A DNA stretch of 64,000 bases from Nonomuraea dietziae (GCF_014195505.1 NZ_JACIBV010000001.1:1178001-1242000); one strand, 5' to 3'; counted from the first letter of the stretch, positions 43,511 through 52,303 are shown. Notes: generated by a model not told the origin, from the letters alone. Program-made: numbers and translations.

Positions 43511-43933
43511 ATGCCAGTTCGATTCTTGCTCGTCGTAGCCGGAGCCGCCCTGATCGGTGGTTTCGGGCTTGCCGCGCCGGCGGCCGCGCAGGTCTTGGTC
43601 CAGCCGGACCCCGCCGGCGCTTACGCCATGACCTCCGGCCGCCTCTGGTCCCTGGTGGCCGCGCTGCTGGGGCTGGCCGGCGCGGTCATCGGCGGGCTGG
43701 CTCTGGCCCGCCCCGCCAGTCGTCTCGGCATCGGCACCGGACGAGGCGGGGCCATGATGGCGCTGGCGGCGGGGCTGGCCGGCGCGGTCGTCGGCGGGCT
43801 GGTCGTCGCCGCCGCCGAGGGTGGTCCCGGCACCGGCTACGGAATAGTCGGGGGCTACCTGGCCCTGGCAGTAGGGCTGATCGCCATGGCCCTCGGCGGG
43901 CTGGCCCTGACCCGCGTCCGCCGCACCGGCTGA
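43511..43933 (+). CDS. DUF6223 family membrane protein
   Basis: 140 residues. Signal-like N-terminus (RFLLVVAGAALIGGFGLAAPAAA), then three membrane segments (LWSLVAALLGLAGAVIGGLALA, MMALAAGLAGAVVGGLVVAAA, GIVGGYLALAVGLIAMALGGLAL). It resembles a small actinobacterial family of unknown function. A GGAGAGG ribosome site lies ahead. It is divergent from the two-component system, which may regulate it. Confidence 0.75.
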   Translation: MPVRFLLVVAGAALIGGFGLAAPAAAQVLVQPDPAGAYAMTSGRLWSLVAALLGLAGAVIGGLALARPASRLGIGTGRGGAMMALAAGLAGAVVGGLVVAAAEGGPGTGYGIVGGYLALAVGLIAMALGGLALTRVRRTG

Positions 43934-44063
43934 CCCGGATGCGGGCCGGCCGCATGGGGCGGGGTCTCGAACGGCCCGGCGGCGCTCCGGTGGAGCAGCC
44001 GGACTCCCCCACTGCTCGGGTCGAGGTCACCGGGATGGCAGCCGGCCTGGAGAGGGTCGGCCG

Positions 44064-45032
44064 TCAGAGCATGCAGGAGCGCGCGAACCGCTCGCGGTAG
44101 GCCGAGGGGGTGAGGCCGGTCTGGCGGCGCAGCTGCGTCCGCAGGTTGGCGGTCGTGCCGAGTCCGGTGGCCCTGGCTACCACGTCGAGACTGGGCTCGC
44201 CGCGTTCGATGAGCCTGCAGGCCAGCGCGACGCGCTCGCTCGTGAGCCAGGCGAGCGGGGTGGTGCCGACTTCCGTGTGGAAGCGCCGGTGCAGGGTCGC
44301 GGGGCTGACGGCGGCGCGGGCGGCCAGGTCGGCGACGGTCAACGGGCGGTCCAGACGCTCCTGGGCCCAGGCCAGCACCGGCGCCAGCGAGGTGTTCCTG
44401 ATCTCGGGCACGGGCCGTTCGACGAACTGGCGCTGGCCGCCGTCGCGGTGCACGGCGAACACCAGGCGGCGGCTCACCGCGTTCGCGACCTCGGCGCCGT
44501 GGTCGCGGCGGATGAGATGCAGGCCGAGGTCGAGAGCCGCGGCGCTGCCTGCCGCGGTCAGCACGTCGCCGTCGTCCACGAACAGCACGTCGGGCTGGAG
44601 CCGTACGGACGGGAAGCTGACGCGGAACAGCTCCGCCCAGCGCCAGTGGGTGGTCGCTCTGCGGCCGTCGAGCACGCCCGCCGCGGCCAGGGTGAACGCG
44701 CCGGTGCAGAAGCTGACCAGGCGGGCGCCGCGGCCGGCGGCGCGCCTGATGGCCTCCAGCACCGCAGGGGCAGGCGGCGTCTCAGGATCGGGCCTGTTGG
44801 GCGCGATGACGGTGTCCGCGCGCTCCACCGCCTCCAGGCCCGCGATGCCCGACATCCTGAACAGTCCCGCGTGCATGACGACCTCGCCGGGGGCGCACAG
44901 CGTGAAGTCGTACCACGGCCTGCCCAGCTCGGGACGGCGCAGGCCGAACAGCTCGGTGGCCACCCCCAGCTCGAAGGGGTTCGAGCCGTCATCGACGATC
45001 ATCACGACCCGATGCGAGGATTCTTGCGGCAT
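44064..45032 (-). CDS. GlxA-type regulator (DJ-1/PfpI domain plus AraC HTH)
   Basis: 322 residues. The N-terminal DJ-1/PfpI-like domain (about 10-190) has SFCTGAFTLAAAGVLDGRRATTHW with a Cys at the nucleophile elbow. The C-terminal AraC domain (about 220-320) has LTVADLAARAAVSPATLHRRF and the second helix-turn-helix LDVVARATGLGTTANLRTQLRRQTGLTPSAYR. Divergent from the cupin gene, which it probably controls. Confidence 0.9.
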   Translation of the reverse strand: MPQESSHRVVMIVDDGSNPFELGVATELFGLRRPELGRPWYDFTLCAPGEVVMHAGLFRMSGIAGLEAVERADTVIAPNRPDPETPPAPAVLEAIRRAAGRGARLVSFCTGAFTLAAAGVLDGRRATTHWRWAELFRVSFPSVRLQPDVLFVDDGDVLTAAGSAAALDLGLHLIRRDHGAEVANAVSRRLVFAVHRDGGQRQFVERPVPEIRNTSLAPVLAWAQERLDRPLTVADLAARAAVSPATLHRRFHTEVGTTPLAWLTSERVALACRLIERGEPSLDVVARATGLGTTANLRTQLRRQTGLTPSAYRERFARSCML

Positions 45033-45084
45033 GTGCGATTCCTAGCACTCACTGCCCCGCCAGGCCAACCGCCAGAGTGGCGGC

Positions 45085-45498
45085 ATGAGCAACCAACCGA
45101 TCGACCTGCAGGCCGCGCTGGCCTCCTTCACCGCACTCTGGAGCCCGCGGATCGTCGCTCGAGTGAACGACTACGACGTCAGGATCGCCAAGGTCGAGGG
45201 CGAGCACCTCTGGCACGCCCACGACGACACCGACGAGTTCTTCCTGGTGCTGGACGGCGAGCTGGCCATCGCGCTGCGCGACGACTCGAGAACGGAACGG
45301 ACCGTCACCCTGCCCAAGGGCGCCGTCTTCGTCGTGCCGCGCGGGGTCGAGCACAAGCCGTCCTCGCCCGCGGGGGCCTCGATCCTGATGTTCGAGCCGA
45401 CCGGCACCCTGAGCGTGGGCGATCGCCACGAGGCCGTGCCCTCCCATGTCGACGCCACCACCGGCCATGCCCTCACCGGATCCGCCCCTGCCAGGTGA
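45085..45498 (+). CDS. Cupin domain protein
   Basis: 137 residues. Cupin motif 1: HLWHAHDDTDEFFLVLDGELAI, with His/His/Glu metal ligands; motif 2: LPKGAVFVVPRGVEHKPSS. Such small cupins bind a metal and act as isomerases or unknown enzymes. Transcribed away from the GlxA-type regulator. Confidence 0.88.
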   Translation: MSNQPIDLQAALASFTALWSPRIVARVNDYDVRIAKVEGEHLWHAHDDTDEFFLVLDGELAIALRDDSRTERTVTLPKGAVFVVPRGVEHKPSSPAGASILMFEPTGTLSVGDRHEAVPSHVDATTGHALTGSAPAR

Positions 45499-45499
45499 G

Positions 45500-45988
45500 G
45501 ACCTGGCAGGCGCGCGACCGGCGGAGGCCTTGATCTCGGCGCCCCGGAGCTCGACCCGGAGCGTCGTCGCACCCGTGCGATGCCCCGTCGCGATGACGCC
45601 GGTCCCGGCCTCGACCATCCCGTTGGGACGGAGATAGATCAGGTAACCGGAGTGCGTGTAGGCGTCTCCGGGCTTCGCCGTCAGTACCTGAACGCCGCCG
45701 AAGGCCGTGGAGGTCGCGAGCGCACGGAAGGCGAGGGTGGCCTCCACGAGGCCGTCGACGATCACCAGATCGTCGGCGACGGCCTTCCATCCGGTACGCG
45801 TGGTGTCCTGCTGGCCGTACACGCCGTAGGTGACGACCCAGCTGCCGTGGACGGCGCTCCACGCCTCGCACGTCTCCGCCGAGGAGGAGAAGCTGTCGCG
45901 GAAGACGACGCCCCGGGCCCCGTGTAGCCGTGGTCGGTGGCACTGTCGTCCCGCCCAGCAGCAGGGCGGCGACGATAACAACGGTCAC
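45500..45988 (-). pseudogene. Remnant of a secreted beta-sandwich protein
   Basis: From GTG 45988 the frame gives a signal peptide (MTVVIVAALLLGGTTVPP then TTATRGPG) and then shifts. The next frame reads VVFRDSFSSSAETCEAWSAVHGSWVV, followed by a jelly-roll-like WKAVADDLVIVDGLVEATLAFRA and YTHSGYLIYLRPNGMVEAG. Removing one G from CCCGGGGC near 45911 joins both parts. It then ends near 45530 in sequence that is the antisense of the cupin end, so the C-terminus is also missing. It is a decayed gene of concanavalin-like type, role unknown. Confidence 0.6.
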
Positions 45989-46031
45989 CCGCTCGCGGGC
46001 ATCTCGTATCCAATGAGCACCAGCTGCGCTT

Positions 46032-46300
46032 TTGGGCCATGGATTGGTGGGTCGCGATCAGACGTTGCTCGGTGGCGTTCTAGGTGTCGGCGCCACGCTG
46101 GCAGGCGATGTCGTGCGGACTCGACGCGCTCGCGTCGACAGGATGGACGATCTCCGCAGGGAGATCTACGTGGGGTACCTGACCGCTCGACCACGACAGA
46201 ACATGCATCCGCCAGCTGGCCCAGGACGCTTCGTCGTGCGATGCGCAGCGACATCCGATAGCTCGCCGACGATGTCAGGGGTCTGAGGAACAACCGTCAC
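46032..46300 (+). pseudogene. Remnant of an unidentified membrane-anchored protein
   Basis: The frame from 46032 gives LLGGVLGVGATLAGDVVRTR and RRARVDRMDDLRREIYVGYLTA, a membrane anchor followed by a charged helix, then frames change and stops appear; LADDVRGLRNN continues in another frame near 46265-46290. It resembles a short actinobacterial hypothetical protein, now broken. Confidence is low because no family is named. Confidence 0.35.
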
Positions 46301-46325
46301 CGACACCCTGGCGCCTGGTTCGGCC

Positions 46326-46391
46326 CATGCGATCCGGATCGGCTACGCCCGCGTCGCTACCCGAGGACAGGACCACGCACGCGCGGCATGA
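46326..46391 (+). pseudogene. N-terminal fragment of a serine recombinase (resolvase)
   Basis: One frame reads HAIRIGYARVATRGQDHARAA then stops. IGYARVSTxxQ is the start of serine recombinases; here the catalytic Ser is replaced by Ala (RVAT). Only about 20 codons remain, next to other decayed sequence, so it marks a lost mobile element. A chance match is possible. Confidence 0.4.
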
Positions 46392-46527
46392 ACGTGGAGA
46401 TCCTGCCCGGCATGCCAGAGGAAGCCGAGTGCGGAGAATCAGGTCTAGGGATGATCTGCTGGGCGTGAACACGAATCAGGGGAACGGCGAAGGAGGCGTG
46501 TCCATGGTTCTTCTCTGAAGGGCAGGC

Positions 46528-47112
46528 ATGCCAGCTCCCCCTCCGCAGTCGGCTCCGCCAACCGCTGAGACCGACGCACAGCTCATCGAGGTGTCACTGC
46601 GCCGCCCCGAACGGTTCGGCGCGCTGTTCGACCGGCATCACGAGGCCATTCACCGCTACGTGCACCTCCGTCTCGGGGAATCTGCGGCGGACGACATCGC
46701 CGCGGAGACGTTCCTGCGGGCCTTTCGCAGCCGTACGCGCTACGACCTGTCCCGCCCCGATGCCCGTCCCTGGCTGTACGGCATCGCCTCCAATCTGGTC
46801 GACGGCCACCGGCGCGCCGAGGCCCGCAGGTATCGCGCCCTGACCAGGAGTGCCGAGGTCTCCAATGTCGTGAGCCACGACGAGCGTGTGGTCCAGCGGG
46901 TGTCCGCCGCCGTCATGCAGCCGCGACTGGCCGCCGGTCTGGCCGCGCTCTCGCCGGGTGACCGGACCGTGCTGCTGCTGGTGGCCTGCGCCCAGCTCAC
47001 CTACGAGGAGATCGCCGAGGCACTCGGCGTCCCGCGTGGCACCGTCGGCTCGCGGCTCAACCGGGCCCGCAGGAAACTCCGCCCGTTCATCACCATCGAG
47101 GAGTCGTCATGA
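46528..47112 (+). CDS. RNA polymerase sigma factor, ECF/sigma-70 type
   Basis: 194 residues. Region 2: FGALFDRHHEAIHRYVHLRLGESAADDIAAETFLRAF. Region 4: LTYEEIAEALGVPRGTVGSRLNRARRKLR, the -35 binding helix-turn-helix. AAGGGCAGG precedes the ATG. Its stop overlaps the next gene (ATGA); the partner is of the CU044_5270 family and probably acts with it at the membrane. Confidence 0.9.
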   Translation: MPAPPPQSAPPTAETDAQLIEVSLRRPERFGALFDRHHEAIHRYVHLRLGESAADDIAAETFLRAFRSRTRYDLSRPDARPWLYGIASNLVDGHRRAEARRYRALTRSAEVSNVVSHDERVVQRVSAAVMQPRLAAGLAALSPGDRTVLLLVACAQLTYEEIAEALGVPRGTVGSRLNRARRKLRPFITIEESS

Positions 47113-48158
47113 CCGATGACCTGCAGGAGATCAAGACGTCCCACGACGCGCTGCCCGGTCCCTCCGCCACGGCCATCGTCAAGGCGAAGGACTTGCTCGC
47201 AGCAGAGGCGCTGGCGGAACGAACGCCTCATACCGGCCCTGGCAAGCACCGCCTCCTGCTCAGGACGGCCGCGGTCGGCCTGGCGGCAGCCGTCGCCGCA
47301 GTCGCCTTCCTGACCGGTGCCGACGGTGGTGCGACCCCGGCCAACGCGGCGGAACTGCTCCAGGAAGCGGCCACGGCCGCCGCCCGGCAACAAGCGCCAC
47401 AGCCGGGCCAGATCCTCTACGTCAACCGCACGGACCAGATCAGGATGACCGTATGGGGTCACGGGCGCGGCCGTTCGGAGGTTACTCAGGAAATCCGCCG
47501 TGAGTACTGGATTCCCGCCGCCGACCCCGGCGGCGCGCTGACCCGCCTCACCTACGGCAAGCTGCGCACCCACACCGGCCCGGTTCCGACCAGTATGGAG
47601 ACCCCGGGCACAGTCGAGTTCCAGCGCGCCGGGCCGTGCACCGTGCACGTGCTCTCGCCGACCGGTGGCGGCGACCTGCCCGCTGACCCGGACCAGTTGC
47701 TCACCCGGATTCGCGCGGACGCCGAGGCCTCGGTCAGGAACGAACAGCCCGAGCCCGGCACGGCACCACCCAGCAAGGATCAGATCGAGCGGCTCATCGA
47801 GCGCACGGTGACAAGCCGTCTCGTCACCCTGGCCCAAAACCCCTTCCCCGGTCCCGCCCTCCGGGCGGCGGTGCTCGACGCGCTGTCCCAGATGCCCACC
47901 GCCACCATGCGCACCGACCTCGCCGACCTGGCCGGGCGACAGGGCATCGGCGCCTCGATCAGATATCAGGGACCAGACGGATGGGAGCGCGCCGAATTGA
48001 TCTTCGAACCCGGCACCTACCGCTTTCTCGGCTGGCGACACCTGTCCGAGCCACCCGGCGCTGGGGTGCAAAGCAATGCCAGCGCCGTACTGGAAACCAA
48101 GATGGTCAACGCCATGCCGAACATCCCGGCCGGGGCTTCCGAAGCCGTGACCTGCTGA
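47109..48158 (+). CDS. CU044_5270 family protein (sigma-factor partner)
   Basis: 349 residues. N-terminal cytoplasmic 50 residues, one membrane helix (LLLRTAAVGLAAAVAAVAFL), then an extracellular domain of about 270 residues with ILYVNRTDQIRM and WERAELIFEPGTYRFLGW. This matches the CU044_5270 family found downstream of sigma genes in actinobacteria. The arrangement suggests an anti-sigma or sensor function, which has not been shown. Confidence 0.82.
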   Translation: MTDDLQEIKTSHDALPGPSATAIVKAKDLLAAEALAERTPHTGPGKHRLLLRTAAVGLAAAVAAVAFLTGADGGATPANAAELLQEAATAAARQQAPQPGQILYVNRTDQIRMTVWGHGRGRSEVTQEIRREYWIPAADPGGALTRLTYGKLRTHTGPVPTSMETPGTVEFQRAGPCTVHVLSPTGGGDLPADPDQLLTRIRADAEASVRNEQPEPGTAPPSKDQIERLIERTVTSRLVTLAQNPFPGPALRAAVLDALSQMPTATMRTDLADLAGRQGIGASIRYQGPDGWERAELIFEPGTYRFLGWRHLSEPPGAGVQSNASAVLETKMVNAMPNIPAGASEAVTC

Positions 48159-48569
48159 AGTCCCGGAACCGGTACGAACCGTAGCGACAGAGATCACCAG
48201 CCGTCCCGAGAACCCGAAGGGGGATTGTCCGCGATGGCTACGTGCACCCCAACCACCCTCTCGCTTCTTGAGTTCCGGGACCGTTTCCGGATCGATAGCG
48301 GCCGCATCGAGCGCTGTGAGCGGGGGCTCGGTACTGTCGCTGCCAGCCCTGGTCCCGCGCCACCGTCTTTCACTGCGTGTGATCGTCTCAATGTCTCCCT
48401 GTCTCGCGCGCCTGCACGCGTAGGGCACAAGCACGGATGAGACGAGACATTGAGACGATCACGCTTCGTGATGGCGGGTAACGTCCCTACCAGCCGCCGC
48501 TGTCGCGCCGGAGGTAGCCGTCCATCATGCTCGCGCTCGGCACCCCTGCTGCGCGACCGTGCTGCCCGG
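48159..48569. other. Gene-free stretch with a large hairpin
   Basis: No coding signal on either strand that I can support. The only structure is the 19-base inverted repeat at 48379-48462, and it may follow the sigma-factor operon as a terminator or be a small mobile remnant. Confidence 0.5.
48379..48462. repeat. Perfect 19-bp inverted repeat with extended stem
   Basis: GTGATCGTCTCAATGTCTC (48379-48397) and its exact complement (48444-48462), loop 46 bases. Past a CCT bulge, GTCTC (48401) pairs with GAGAC (48439), extending the stem to about 24 base pairs. It is more regular than other terminators in the window. Confidence 0.7.
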
Positions 48570-48746
48570 CTACTGGATGGCCTGCCAGGCTGCGGCCTCT
48601 GCTGCTTGTTGTGCCGCCGCTGCTTCTCGTGCTCTTTGCTGGCGCTCCTGCTCAAGCTGGAGTTCCAGGTCCTGCTGACGCCTGCCTTCGTCCTTGCGGC
48701 GCTCCTTCTCACCCACCTGCTTCACCCCTTCCTGATGCTGTGCCAT
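48570..48746 (-). CDS. Small charged coiled-coil protein (hypothetical)
   Basis: 58 residues from ATG 48746 (GTG 48752 possible). Sequence is rich in Glu, Arg, Gln and Ala: VGEKERRKDEGRRQQDLELQ, ending in AAWQAIQ. A single coiled-coil helix is likely. It lies 45 bases after the lipoprotein gene on the same strand and could be its partner. The ribosome site is weak (GGTG), so coding status is uncertain. Confidence 0.45.
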   Translation of the reverse strand: MAQHQEGVKQVGEKERRKDEGRRQQDLELQLEQERQQRAREAAAAQQAAEAAAWQAIQ

Positions 48747-48797
48747 GTTCACCGGTCCGTTACCGGATCGCGAAGCTGACCTTGACCGAGCCCTTGG

Positions 48798-49439
48798 TCA
48801 GCTCAGGTCGTCGTAGACGTCCCTGGTGATGGCCTTGAGGGCTTTCAGCACCTGCTGCTCGCTGAGTCCGTCGTCGGAGGCGGCGGCCTGGTAGTGCCAG
48901 TAGAAGACCCGCAAGGAGACGTTGCCCCAGCGGGACACGAGGATTCCCCTGGCGAGGTTGCCGTTGTGGCCCTGCTTGTCGCCGACTCCGTAGTAGAGGC
49001 TGGCTTCGTCGCCGATCCCCGCGATCGGGCGTTCGTTGCCGACGGCGGAGCCGGATATCGACCGCTGCGCGGATTCCTGGTCCTCAGCGTAGGTGTCCAA
49101 GCCGAGTGTCAGGTTGACCTCGACGGTGGCATGGAACTTGCCCTGTTGGGCGGTGTGGGCGGGCTCCCAGCGTGGCCCCCGCCGGATGATGGGCTCCTGC
49201 TTGTCGTTGACGGTCTGCCGGTCGTCCTCGGCCCCGGGCCTGCAGGACGCTTCGGGGGCGTACTTGGTGAGGGTCTCCCGTTCGAGGAGCTCACACGCGT
49301 CGGGGACGGTGGTGAACTTCGTGGTTGACTTGGGGGTCGCCGGAGGAGGGCTGCTTGAGACTTCCGCGCTGGGGGCCGAGCAGGCGCCCCCACCGATCAT
49401 GACCACAGCTGCGGCTGCCGCCAGTGTCACCTTGTTCAT
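48798..49439 (-). CDS. Secreted lipoprotein, DUF3558-like
   Basis: 213 residues. Lipobox GGGAC with Cys20. After a Ser/Pro/Thr tether, VPDACELLERETLTKYAPEAS and later GDEASLYYGVG, then SLRVFYWHYQAA resemble DUF3558-type actinobacterial surface lipoproteins, function unknown. Its ATG at 49439 lies 3 bases from the start of the decayed ORF on the opposite strand. Confidence 0.75.
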   Translation of the reverse strand: MNKVTLAAAAAVVMIGGGACSAPSAEVSSSPPPATPKSTTKFTTVPDACELLERETLTKYAPEASCRPGAEDDRQTVNDKQEPIIRRGPRWEPAHTAQQGKFHATVEVNLTLGLDTYAEDQESAQRSISGSAVGNERPIAGIGDEASLYYGVGDKQGHNGNLARGILVSRWGNVSLRVFYWHYQAAASDDGLSEQQVLKALKAITRDVYDDLS

Positions 49440-49441
49440 AA

Positions 49442-49585
49442 CCAGCAGACGTTAGTTCCGCCAAGATTGTCCGGCAAAAGATCAACAGCCCAGGGAGGTT
49501 CGGTGACGAGCCACTAGCAGGCGACGCCGACGGCCGGTGGCACCTGTACGGCCCAGACGGCGAGATCGGAGTCGGCGGCTGGTGA
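49442..49585 (+). pseudogene. Displaced N-terminal part of the DUF2975 gene
   Basis: An open frame without a start encodes GRFGDEPLAGDADGRWHLYG then [10 protein letters not shown] and ends in a TGA that overlaps the GTG of the next gene. It reads naturally into [13 protein letters not shown] in the next frame, so one indel near 49580 would join them, and the first membrane helix has been lost upstream. The case is inferred from fit, not from a similarity search. Confidence 0.4.
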
Positions 49586-49983
49586 CGCCCAACTTCGACA
49601 AAACCATCATGGTCGCCCAGCCCACCCTCTACCAGCGCTTCCTGCTCCAGGTACCCGACCTGCTGACCACCCTGCCGCTGGGGGCGGTGGCACTGGTGTT
49701 CCTGCGCGTGGTCACGCTGCGTGCCGGTGACCCCTTCATCCCGCCGAACGCGCGCAGGTTCGCGGTGATCGGCGGGCTGCTGATCGGGCTCGCCGTCCTG
49801 GTGCCGTGGGTGGAGCAGCTCGCCATGGGCGGGCTGGTGTCCGGCACGCCGCTGGAGGGCACCTCGATCACCGGCAGGGACGACTTCAGGTGGGCGGGGC
49901 TGGTGGGCCTGGGCGTCCTGGCGCTGGCCGAGGTGTTCAGGCACGGCGCCAGGCTGCGCGCGGACACCGAAGGGCTGGTCTGA
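49582..49983 (+). CDS. DUF2975 membrane protein (probably 5'-truncated)
   Basis: 133 residues from GTG 49582, with three membrane segments ([56 protein letters not shown]) and the C-terminal LRADTEGLV characteristic of DUF2975 proteins. An ATG at 49609 is an alternative. Full-length family members have an extra N-terminal helix and an external loop, absent or frame-displaced here. It overlaps the Xre regulator (TGATG), the usual partner. Confidence 0.75.
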   Translation: MTPNFDKTIMVAQPTLYQRFLLQVPDLLTTLPLGAVALVFLRVVTLRAGDPFIPPNARRFAVIGGLLIGLAVLVPWVEQLAMGGLVSGTPLEGTSITGRDDFRWAGLVGLGVLALAEVFRHGARLRADTEGLV

Positions 49984-50204
49984 TGCCGCCCGAGCAGGAG
50001 CACCGCATCAGCGTGCGCCTGGACAAACTCCTGGCCGACAGGGGCATGACGCTCACCGAGCTGGCCGACAGGGTCGGGGTGACGATCGTGAACCTGTCGA
50101 TCCTGAAGAACGGCAAGGCCAAGGCCATCCGCTTCAGCACGCTGAGCGCGATCCGCCGCGAGCTGGAGTGCCAGCCGGGCGACCTGCTCGGCTACGACGG
50201 CTGA
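49983..50204 (+). CDS. Small Xre-family HTH regulator (YozG-like)
   Basis: 73 residues, a Cro/CI helix-turn-helix: [40 protein letters not shown], then [21 protein letters not shown]. This is the standard regulator partner of DUF2975 membrane proteins. Coupled to the upstream gene. Its end overlaps the purE remnant on the other strand. Confidence 0.88.
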   Translation: MPPEQEHRISVRLDKLLADRGMTLTELADRVGVTIVNLSILKNGKAKAIRFSTLSAIRRELECQPGDLLGYDG

Positions 50205-50605
50205 GTCATCGCGGCCGCCTCGGCCCTCAGCTTCTCGCCCTTGGCGTGGCCTGGTCGCGCAGCGACTCCTGGAAGGCGTCCAGCCTGCCGCGCAGCCCCT
50301 CGTCGGAGGCGGCCAGCATGCGGACGGCCGGCAGACCAGCGTTGCGCGCCCCGCCCGACCGCGACGGTGCCGCGGGGATCCCCGCGGGCATCTGGAGATC
50401 GACAGCAGGGAGTCGAGCCCGTCGAAATACTTCAGCGGCACCGGCACCCCGATGACGGGCAGCGTCGTCACGGAGGCCAGCATGCCCGGCAGGTGCGCGG
50501 CCCCGCCGGCTCCCGCGTTGATCACCTTGAGTTGGGAGGCGGCCTGCCTGCCGTACTCGATCGCGATTTGATGGAGGCGGGTGAGCAGGTCGTGGCGCAG
50601 GGACA
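50192..50605 (-). pseudogene. purE: Decayed purE (N5-CAIR mutase) copy
   Basis: Fragments in changing frames match the C-terminal two thirds of Pur[54 protein letters not shown], then in other frames [55 protein letters not shown]. At least three indels are needed, and the N-terminal SDSDWPVM part is missing. It is therefore a true pseudogene; a functional copy should exist elsewhere in the genome. Confidence 0.8.
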
Positions 50606-50755
50606 TGCGGCGACGGCATCGACGCCGAGCCACACCGCGTCATCACGTGCGGCGGACATCGCGCGTCCGGGGCGGCGCGTCACGCCATACCGGCGACATA
50701 CCGGTGTTCCCTATGCTGACGAACCCTCGTCCACGGATCATGCTGAAGGAACGTC

Positions 50756-52150
50756 GTGCCCCGTCCCGTGCTCGTCATGGTCGTCGCCCTGCTGCTGTCG
50801 CTGCTTCCCGGTGTGTCCCACGCCGCGGGCCCTGGCGTGGTGGGGACGGCGGGGAATCTCATCCGGGAGGTGGAGCCGCGGGCCGACGGCATCAGGCACA
50901 TGGACTCCAGGGCGATGATCACAGCGTTGAAGGCACTCAACGTGAACACCTACGTCTATCCTCTGGCCGGTGGCTACGATCACTGGGACGACCTGCGTAA
51001 CGAGTTCCTTCTGGCCGCCGCGGACGCCGGGATCAACGTGTGGGTCATGGTCTACGCGCCGAGCCAGTCGGCCGTCTCCCGGCCGCACGGGCACGACTAC
51101 GTGAAATGGTCCAGCGAGCTCGCCACTCTCTCGAAGAGCCATCCGAACCTGATCGGCTGGACGGTGGACGACTACGGCTTCGACCTCAAGACGTTCACCC
51201 CGGCGTACGTCGAGCAGATGCGTGCGGCGGCCAAGGCGATCAACCCGTCGTTCAAGTTCATCCCGACCGTCTACTACAGCCAGTTCACCGATACGTTCGC
51301 CGCCGAGCAGGCCCCGCTGCTGGATGGGGTGATCTTCCCCTTCCGCGACGAGCCGGTCCGGGACACGTCGTGGACGTGGAGCCTGTCCTACCAGGTCAAG
51401 CAGGTCGCGCAGCGCCTCCCCGACACCGACATCTACCTGATGCCCTACGTCCACCCGCTGAGCCGTACGGCCCTGAAACCGACCGTGGCCTACGTCGAGG
51501 CGATCACCAAGAAGGCGCTCGAGCACGTCGCCGCGGGAGAACTCGCCGGGATCCTGCAGTACAAGCTCCCGTACATGTCCCGTGACCCCGGGTGGACGCG
51601 CCCGGCGACCGACAACCTCGCCCGGACCGGCAACGGACGGCTCAGCTTCGTCGTACAAGCCGACACTCCCACCAGCCCCGGGATGTGGTGCAGCGCCACG
51701 CGGACGGTCCAGCTCACGCCCGGCGCGACCAAGCGCGCGGTGAGCTTCTGGCATCGGGACAACCGCGGGTCCGGGAGCCCGGCCGGCTACCACATGAAGC
51801 AGCTTCTCCTCAACGGCAAGGTGGTGTGGGAGCGGGACGTCGCCGCCGATGAGTACGCCTGGCAGCAGACCACGATCGACCTGACGGCCAAGCTGACCGG
51901 GGCGACGAGCGCGACACTGCAATGGCGGCTGTACGAGCGCAAGGGCGTGGGCGACAACGTCGTCGACGTGCGCGTGGATGACATCGCCGTCACCGGCCTG
52001 CAGATGAGCGACCCCGGCGTGGAGAACGCCGCCACCTGGACGGCCGGCCTGGCCCGGCAGGGCGGCCCTGTCTACTGCTCCGCCCAGGTCTACCACCAGA
52101 ACTACGGCGCCGATCTCGGCACGCGCATCGCCAAACTGTACGCCGGATAG
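50756..52150 (+). CDS. Secreted protein with glycosidase-like barrel and beta-sandwich domain, function unknown
   Basis: 464 residues from GTG 50756 (AAGGA ahead). Signal peptide of about 23 residues ending SHAA. Residues about 30-290 look like a TIM-barrel glycosidase: MITALKALNVNTYVYPLAGG, INVWVMVYAPSQ, NLIGWTVDDYGFDLKTFTP, FKFIPTVYYSQF and DIYLMPYVHPLSR. Asp residues in WTVDDYGFD and later would be candidates for catalysis. Residues about 300-464 form a beta-sandwich with SFVVQADTPTSPGMWCSA and VVDVRVDDIAVTG. No family could be named. Monocistronic. Confidence 0.75.
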   Translation: MPRPVLVMVVALLLSLLPGVSHAAGPGVVGTAGNLIREVEPRADGIRHMDSRAMITALKALNVNTYVYPLAGGYDHWDDLRNEFLLAAADAGINVWVMVYAPSQSAVSRPHGHDYVKWSSELATLSKSHPNLIGWTVDDYGFDLKTFTPAYVEQMRAAAKAINPSFKFIPTVYYSQFTDTFAAEQAPLLDGVIFPFRDEPVRDTSWTWSLSYQVKQVAQRLPDTDIYLMPYVHPLSRTALKPTVAYVEAITKKALEHVAAGELAGILQYKLPYMSRDPGWTRPATDNLARTGNGRLSFVVQADTPTSPGMWCSATRTVQLTPGATKRAVSFWHRDNRGSGSPAGYHMKQLLLNGKVVWERDVAADEYAWQQTTIDLTAKLTGATSATLQWRLYERKGVGDNVVDVRVDDIAVTGLQMSDPGVENAATWTAGLARQGGPVYCSAQVYHQNYGADLGTRIAKLYAG

Positions 52151-52303
52151 TCCCGAAGTCCTCGGCGTCGCCGCGGCCGCCTGGCCCGCTGATGTCAGCG
52201 CCAGCGCGGCCCTCACGACAACGCGATGGTACGGCTGCCGCCCCGCGCCGTGGCAGGCCCAGGGCGGCTCGGCGGTCACAGGCGCGCCGGGCCGAGGGCG
52301 TCG

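Noticed and set aside
46327..46518. 64-codon ORF upstream of the sigma factor
   Set aside because: Arg/Ser-rich with no features; it is out of frame with the recombinase remnant in the same region.
48527..48829. Plus-strand ORF of 100 codons with a hydrophobic start
   Set aside because: Leu/Pro-rich antisense of the charged coiled-coil ORF; no ribosome site.
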